From Diphasiastrum complanatum (Eukaryota; Streptophyta; Lycopodiopsida; Lycopodiales; Lycopodiaceae): DNA of 64,000 bases. Each line of letters starts with the position of its first letter. Position 1 is the stretch's first letter. The stretch is from positions 45,849,346 to 45,913,345 of the forward strand of contig CM055096.1 in the NCBI GenBank assembly GCA_029204225.1. Direction: 5' to 3'. The notes under the pieces are model-generated. The model was not told the origin of the DNA and did no database searches. It saw nothing but the letters and a program-made list of their open reading frames with translations. Shown here one piece after another: positions 57,331-64,000 of this stretch. A program made the translations under genes and the position numbers.

Positions 57331-59000
57331 TTAGCTTTTGATACATGGGGATGAATCAACATTGCTTGTCAATTGTTTGGCTGTGGTGTAGGAAGGGCTA
57401 TATGCAAGATCGGGCCTGGTGGAGATCATTGCAAAAACGAGGGATCCGATAATAGACTGAAATGGATATCCTTTCATTTCGTCCTTCTTCTCTTTGGTTT
57501 GAGGGCATTGCTTTTTCAATAATTAAAGACCTAGATCCATAGGAGAATGTACAAGCTTGCAATTTATGAAATCAAATTTTGAAAGCATATTAAAGATATT
57601 AATATTGTAGAGGAGGTTTTTGTTTGTCTCTATGGATTTGGATTCCGAGACAGTAATGAGCTTCTCCTAGATCTGTCATCTCGAAGTCTTGGAGTTTATA
57701 GACACGATCCTCTTTGCCATTGAGCACATACCCTCTGGCTGGATCATATAGATGTCCTATTCGAAAAATCCATTGAGGAAAGCAGTTTGTACATCTAATT
57801 GATGTACCTCAAGGTTGGCTGTAGCAAGAAATGATAGCAACAATCTGATAGAGGAGTGCTTGACCACTGGGTTGAATGTTTCGAAGTAGTCAATATTGGG
57901 AATTTGTGAGAATCCCCTTGCCACCAGTCAAGCTGTCTGTTGATGTTGCCATCTGCTTTGTACTTGATCTTGAAGATCCATTTGTAATCGATAACCTTTC
58001 TGCCTGCAGGCAACTTAGTGATAGTCCATGTGTTGTTTTTGATCAGCAAGTTGTATTCTTTATTCATAGCTTCCTTCCAAAGATCTGAATCGGCCTGTGT
58101 GAGTGCTTCTTTGACTATGGTCGGCTCCTATGAAAGATAATGAGCATACTCATCAGTGAATTTGACAGGCTGAGTTTGAATTCTTGTAGATCTTCTGGGA
58201 GGTGCTTTTGGCTGCAAAAGTCGATGTTGTGTCGGTTGCTCTTGAGTTGTAGCTTCTTGTTCTTCTTTTGAGTCTGTATAGTCTGGCTACCTGAAGGAAT
58301 CGAAATTCCATTTTGATATTCATTAGTGTTCAGGTCAAGAGCGACAACTAGAATTTGGTTTTTGCCCTTCAAGTCCATAAACTGAAAACTGAGTTGCTTA
58401 AAGCACGATCAGTAGCAAAATAACAATGAGTAAGCCAATACAGTTGCCTTTTTCCAAGTGCAAAGGACTCTCTTCTCTTTATCGAGAATTTTACAAGAAT
58501 CTGATCCAAACTCTACCTTATGTCCTAAATCAGTAATTTTGTTGACAGACAATAGATTGGTTGCAGATTTGGAGAACGAGTTTGGCTGTCCACCATTCTG
58601 AAAATTCAGCTTGACAGTACCTTCACCTTCGATCGTATGTGAGCTGTTATCTCCAAGGTGAACGAATTTCTCTATAGTATAAGCCGAATAGTCATGGAAC
58701 AATTCTCCATGGCTTGTCATTGCTGTGTCGCTCCGGAATTGAGGAACCATTCCTCTTGCTGATCGACATGGTGATGGTTCACCATGAATGCACTCTGCTT
58801 GTCATCTTCGAGGTTTTGTTTTGTTTTGGCTACTGCATTGGCTTGCTGGTCCAGCTGCTTCTTGTTGATGTTGTTGAGCTTGAGGATTCGGCGGTCCTGG
58901 ATCTCGTGATTTGTTCTTTTGCATTATTTACAAAATATTTGTTTGTTCTGAGCAGGTTGTTGATTATGATCCGCGCTTGGTTATGTGACACCAAAAAAAA
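57331..59000 (-). pseudogene. Internally deleted Ty1/copia relic
   Basis: Reading from high to low coordinates: a degenerate zinc-knuckle remnant near 58920, protease EEWFLNSGATQ near 58750 (Asn where the catalytic Asp is expected), and the rest of protease at 58409-58750 (GEGTVKLNFQNGGQP, ATNLLSVNKITDLGHKVEF). Integrase is missing. RT starts at 57795-58067 (LLIKNNTWTITKLPAGRKVI, DYKWIFKIKYKADG), and RT ends at 57331-57519 (YPFQSIIGSLVFAMISTRPD). Frames change between pieces. No LTRs were found. Confidence 0.75.
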
Positions 59001-61385
59001 ATGTTTTAATTTTTTTTTTTCGGGATCAAAATGTTTTTTGATTCGAATTGGCCTAGCCTGTTCGAATTTGTTTGAACCGGTCGAATCGGTTCGATTTGAA
59101 TTGGCCGTAACCTTGTATTCTCCACAACCTCACTAATATCCATTACGAGTGTGCCCTACATTTGAGTTTTGTGGGATTCATATAATTTTAAAGGTTTTTT
59201 TCGAACATTGTTTAGATGTTCTGGAACGCTCCGCCTATGGAATGTCATTCCAATGCAACATAGGAACTTGGATGGCAAGGATAAATGGTTGTTGAATTGC
59301 ATTATCATTGAACACTTGGTCCTATAGAAAGGAAAGTTGGAAGATGAGGATCCTTGGGAGCGAGTTGTTAGTTGAAAGAAGAATTTGCCGGATTTCCATT
59401 TTTCAGGACATAAATGTTCTTAAGAAAGGGGGAATTTTCAAGGGAAAATGCTATGTCTCTACCCAATCTCAATGTGGCGAGCCCTCAACCATGGGTACAC
59501 AAGGATACCCTAGTTATATGGTTTAGGACTCATCGTGTATAGGAATCAATCCTAGCCATTGATATGGGTCTATGATCATTACGTTGATTGGAGGCTAGTG
59601 TTAGGGTTTCCTACTGTTTGACAACCACATGCAAACATATTGGTAGGGCGCGAAGAGGCTCTGTAAGTAGGGCCCTGGATGACCCAGTTTGATTATTCAT
59701 ACTTTGAGTCATTGATGCTCGATTTAGGGCGAGTTCCGTTGTGTCATCCAGCCCTATTCTTGGACATCTCCTATGCCTGGTTAATCCATCATCTTCACCA
59801 AGTCTATGTTTCATGTTGCTCCATGTTTTTGTGCACGCTCCATCGATTTTGCATGGGTGGAAAGTTTTAAAAGTTTTTATGTACATAAAATCAACAACAA
59901 GATTGTTTGTTGGCTTACTTACTCTTGACCTTTTGACCTTGGTAGCTTTTGTATAGGGATTGGAGGAATTTATCTCAAAGGTCGTGGAAAGTTAATTGTA
60001 CATTAATGTTGATTTACGAAATTTTTGGATCTCTCTATCGCCTAGATTGGTTCAAATTATGTGGTTAGTAGTTTTTATAGCCAGAGTATTTAACGTTTAA
60101 ATACTTCGAATGATATATTTCTCTCAACATGTTTGATTTTGTTAGATATGGAGTGATTGCTTCTCATTTCTATAGGTTTTCTCGCTTTTTGTACCAGCTG
60201 AGATGTGTTTGTAATCTAGTTAAGAGATTTAATTATTTTGTTACTGCATACAGTAAACTTTTAGAGAAATCATGAAAGAAAAATCAACTTTCCTATATTC
60301 TGCTATTTAACTCTTGAGGGTGTTAAAGATGATCAACATTAGACGTTAGTGAAGCCTTATTCAATAATCTCCTCGTTTGAAGATCGATCCTGAAGATGAG
60401 TGCACTTTAGAGTGCCCCTAGCTTGTAGCAACTCGCAAATTTGTTCAAAGAGGCTGGTTCTTTTCTTTTTACCCTTTGACTTGACCCTAAGAGAGCTTCA
60501 AGACAATTGTGGTGATAATTTCTGTCATTTTCATGTATGTAACCTAATCAAACAGTCTAAAGTGTCTTAATGAACAAACTTCAGCACCTAGTGATTGTAC
60601 TGTGCTTGTATCTATGTTAGATGGACCTATGCTCCCAATGTAATTGGCTTAGCACAAAGTTTATATGATGCTAAATGCAAACCTCCATTCTTTAGATAGG
60701 ATGAAAACATATTTGGTATTCTTTTATTGGAAGAGATTACCCTTCCAACAAGGAAACTGATATATTGGCATTGGGCATGCTCTATGATCAAAACTGTGGC
60801 TGCAAATGATAGGTCTTGATCATTCCAATGCACTAGCGTGTTCTCTATCTTTACAAAACTTACGACATTCTGCCTTGATTGCTGCTATGTACTCCTATAG
60901 AAACTCCGAAATGTTTTAAGATCCTGCTGTGCTTGAAATCTCCAGACCTTTGTTTTTACTACTTTCGTGTTTTTGCATTTTTCACCTGTCAGGAATTTCG
61001 AGTAAAAATGCAGTGTCGCCTTTTTGCCTTTTATTGATAATTTCTAAAACACTTTGGACTTTACTTTCAGCGGGGGAGAAAACTGATATTATCTGCAAAG
61101 TGGGCTTGGATGATATCCACTCATCTAGGCTTTGACATAATCATTGTCTTTGACTACCTTTTACCTTCCTAGTAAGCCTTGGAGTATCTATGGCAAAAAG
61201 TAGGGATGACAGTGGACTCCTTGCCTTATTCCTTTCCCAATTTATAGGCTATTATTTTTGCTGTTAGCATTATTTGATACAGTAAGCTCTGTGAGAAGAA
61301 AGTTTCACGTATCTGTAGTAGGTCCTGTTTTTGGAATCATTTCAATCAGTCCAATTTTGTGGAAAATGGGGATCATTCTAGAAGT
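59001..61385. other. Spacer without supportable gene
   Basis: AT-rich. Short TTCGAAT-type repeats occur near 59040-59100. The small ORFs on both strands have no family resemblance or splice support. Confidence 0.35.
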
Positions 61386-61545
61386 GCATTTGATATCTGA
61401 AGAAGATCATTATAATCACTTTCAAAAGTTGCTACAGAATCCTCTCCCCATTCCAAATCCAGGACTGCATTTGCTATTTGAAGAAGATATTTTCAGCTAC
61501 TTTCAGAGTTTGCTACAGAAACCTCTCCCAATTCCATCCAGTCTT
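61386..61545. repeat. Imperfect tandem duplication, 81-bp period
   Basis: GCATTTGATATCTGAAGAAG at 61386 recurs as GCATTTGCTATTTGAAGAAG at 61467, each followed by TTGCTACAGAA(T/A)CCTCTCCC. The period is a multiple of three and the plus-strand frame is open across it, so it could be coding, but the family is unknown. Confidence 0.75.
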
Positions 61546-62873
61546 GGTGTTTGCTGTTTTGAGTGCCGTCCAGGGCTTACTTGTCTACTTCACAGTACTC
61601 TAGATTTTTGCCTTCTTTCAGTTATGCAACTTTGCTGTCCATCCCGGACATCTTTTGTCTTCCTTATCCATTCTGTCTTCAATTCTCATGCTTGGTAGTA
61701 TTAGTCCAGTGTTTCTCCCCCATCTCTTCTTCTACCGCTGCTATATTTTCTTTGTGTATATTCTCTTGACCTTACGGAATTAGTACGAGGATGGAAGCTA
61801 ATCAATTCAATTGGTAGTCCTTATCTTTGTACCTTCACATTTTATAATGTGGCTGTCCTTACTCTTGCGATCTTTTCCTGACAAATCAGCTCCGTTTTGG
61901 TTCTGGTTCTTCTTCTCCCCCCCCACCCCCCCCCCGAACACTGCATTTCATGAGTTTCTATGCAAACCTCAAGGGAATATTTTCCTTTTTACTTTGTTGC
62001 AGTAGCGTCTTTTAACAGACATACATCAAATATGTACGACTCCAAACTTTTGGGTTTCATGGTTATCAACTGTAAAAATGTTGAAATTGCAAATAGTTGG
62101 AATTCTGTGCTGAACATCTCATATGTATGAACTCCTTGTCTCACTTCCATGTGGCATTTTTTGACAGACATGATGTGTCCTAGAAGGTGCATAGTTGCAA
62201 TCTGCATATTTGTTTGGCCAAGCGTGGTACTTTATATCAGCTGATCCTCTAGAATGTTCTTGACGTTAGAGTGGACTAGCATACATATTGTAAATGACTG
62301 GTTGGGCTGGCTCCCATTTGAGCTCTTAAGAGTCCCCAATAGGATTACTTTTTTAAAATTGGGTGTCAATGGATGCTCTCAAAACTCAATCCTTCTGTTT
62401 TTATCAGCAGTGTAATATCTATTACACTAAACTCCATTTCAGCTTTGTGTTGATATCAGCTTTGTAAATATTTATTACGTTAAACTCCATACCTGCTTTT
62501 GGATCTTAATATATCAGAGAGAGAGAGAGATCTCACCAAAGTAGATTCATATAGTTGGAAGGTGAACACATCTTTGTAATGTTGAAATATTTTTCAGCAT
62601 CTCACATTCAATTTCAAATCTTTATGTCAGTAAGTTATCCTTAAAACACTATCCAAGCAACTAAAATTCCAAATCAAACCACCAACAACATCAACAGCAT
62701 TAGTCATCAAGAATTATTTGTGGTCTCGTTATAAACAAAAATGTCAAAATGGCGGTATATCAAGGAAAGCTAGTACAATTCACGAATCATCAAGGTGACA
62801 ACAATACTCTGCAATACTGGAAAAGCAAGGGACCTATGATTGCAGTCAGAGACAGTCGTGGATAGTTTGAATC
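61546..62873. other. Spacer without supportable gene
   Basis: Pyrimidine-rich in the left part with a C-run near 61920. A short GA repeat lies near 62515-62530. Nothing recognised. Confidence 0.35.
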
Positions 62874-63041
62874 CTGATGGAGGAGAAACTGGAAGAGAAG
62901 AAGATACACAGAATGGACTTCTGACGATGATCTGACTATAACAGAAAAGAGTGAATTCTGATGGAGGAGAAACTGGAAGAGAAGAAGATACACAGAAAGG
63001 CCTTCTGAGGATGATCTGACTATAACAGAAAAGAGTGGTAC
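62874..63041. repeat. Tandem duplication, 84-bp period
   Basis: CTGATGGAGGAGAAACTGG at 62874 recurs at 62958 with few changes through CTGACTATAACAGAAAAGAG. The period is a multiple of three, so minus-strand frames contain the unit CYSQII...PFCVSSSLPVSPPS twice. Confidence 0.88.
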
Positions 63042-63361
63042 ATGATTTATCAGTGACAAAACGAAGCAAAGATGTACAATCAATCTTACTCATCGTTCTT
63101 CAGCAACCAAACACTCAAATTGAGGAGTTCATCAGTGCCTGCACAGTTAGGATAAAGGAATCCTTCGTTGCACTAGGTAAGGACACGATTGAACCTGAAA
63201 GCTACAGGTTACAGGGGGAGGGAGTGGCAGCTAGCCTGGACAGAATAACAAATAATGTAAACAGAAGTCCTAGCTTTTCTGTTGCTATAAGGAAAAATAG
63301 TTTGCAAAATAGCTCAATTTGTTCGCCAAATGTTAATGGTGTTCAACAAGCTAGCAAATAG
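63035..63361 (+). other. Coding-looking open frame, unknown
   Basis: 108 codons with a plausible composition (IEEFISACTVRIKESFVALG, EPESYRLQGEGVAASLDRIT). A GTAAGG string after VALG could be a splice donor. I do not recognise the family, and there is no second exon to support it. Confidence 0.25.
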
Positions 63362-63404
63362 TTGGCTTTGATGTTACCTGTGAGGAAGACGACTTAAGGT
63401 AAGT

Positions 63405-63660
63405 ATTACATTATCAAAAGATGTGAAGGTATATTTCAAAATATTGTGTATGCAGATTTTTATAGCAGATTACATTATCAAGAGATGTGAAGGTATATTC
63501 CAAAATATTGTGTATGTTAACAGAACACCATACTGGGTACAAATTGGATCATTCTGCAAAATACACTTAACCCTGCTGCAGATTTTGATCACAAAAACCA
63601 TTTCAGGCAACCATTACATCATTCTGTGAAATTCACTTACACCCTGCTACAAATTTTCCT
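63405..63660. repeat. Two small imperfect duplications
   Basis: ATTACATTATCAAAAGATG at 63405 recurs at 63469 (64-bp period). CATTCTGCAAAATACACTTA near 63549 recurs with changes near 63621. The remaining sequence to 64000 shows nothing else. Confidence 0.65.
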
Positions 63661-64000
63661 GAAAAGAATAGAATTGGAAAGAAACTTCTAGCTAAGATAA
63701 CATTCGACACTCAAAAGATGGTAAAATAGTAATATCCTACCCACTTGAAAAATCAAGTCAGCCATTTTTGCTTGTTCATGCTTGCTTCTAAGTGGAAACT
63801 TAGAACCCCCAGAAACCAAGTTAGATGGTAAAAGAAAATGGACACATGTGCATTCCAAAAACTAATATAAACGGTCTACCTAATTCATGTTTGAAATGTA
63901 AAAAAGTGAAACGTTGTATCTCAGCTTGTCCTACACCCTGGATTCAATATACATGATGTAGAGAAAAATTTTCCAAAGCAACCAGTTAATCCCCATACAA

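Overview
This is nuclear DNA of a land plant. It holds two intron-containing nuclear genes for mitochondrial respiratory-chain subunits, GT-AG splice sites, AT-rich spacers, (GA)n tracts next to start codons, and many plant-type Ty1/copia and Ty3/gypsy retrotransposons with initiator-tRNA primer sites. Very long introns packed with retroelements, and a transposase-like gene of a kind I associate with seed-free plants and lower animals, suggest a large-genome fern or lycophyte; that lineage is inference.

Layout. 1-1890: degenerate Ty3/gypsy remains. 4871-10757 (minus): a two-exon NDUFA6/B14 complex I gene whose single 5.5 kb intron carries a minus-strand gypsy relic, a copia fragment and a plus-strand LINE relic. 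10.8-14.8 kb: decayed spacer with two minisatellites. 14.9-25.0 kb: two convergent unfamiliar genes, a plus-strand transposase-like gene and a minus-strand gene of unknown family. A nearly complete 6.16 kb copia element (15624-21782, TSD TGGAA) interrupts the first. 25.0-29.0 kb: a G-box palindrome array, an unknown gene with a clean four-exon 3' part (26292-26984), a long GA tract, a TTGGGTCAG-like minisatellite and a one-exon CENH3-like histone ORF on the minus strand. The upstream regions of the CENH3-like ORF and of the minus-strand gene at 23.5-25.0 kb share the same repeated motif in the same order, orientation and spacing. This shared upstream module is the best candidate here for an undescribed system.

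29.7-33 kb: a 5'-truncated copia. 33.4-34.5 kb: another transposase-like relic. 37.5-42.6 kb: copia and gypsy fragments. 43153-47851: a gag-less chromovirus with unusual AGTT...AACT LTR ends and TSD CTTCT. 49448-56046: a complete seven-exon cytochrome c1 gene (311 aa) with one GC-AG intron. 57.3-59.0 kb: a minus-strand copia relic. The remainder is spacer with small tandem duplications.

The two confident host genes belong to complexes I and III of the same pathway, and both have GA-rich sequence just before the ATG. Nearly everything else is transposon sequence of different ages. LTR comparisons by eye (about 1.5% and 1.8% divergence) mark the two intact-ended LTR elements as the youngest insertions.
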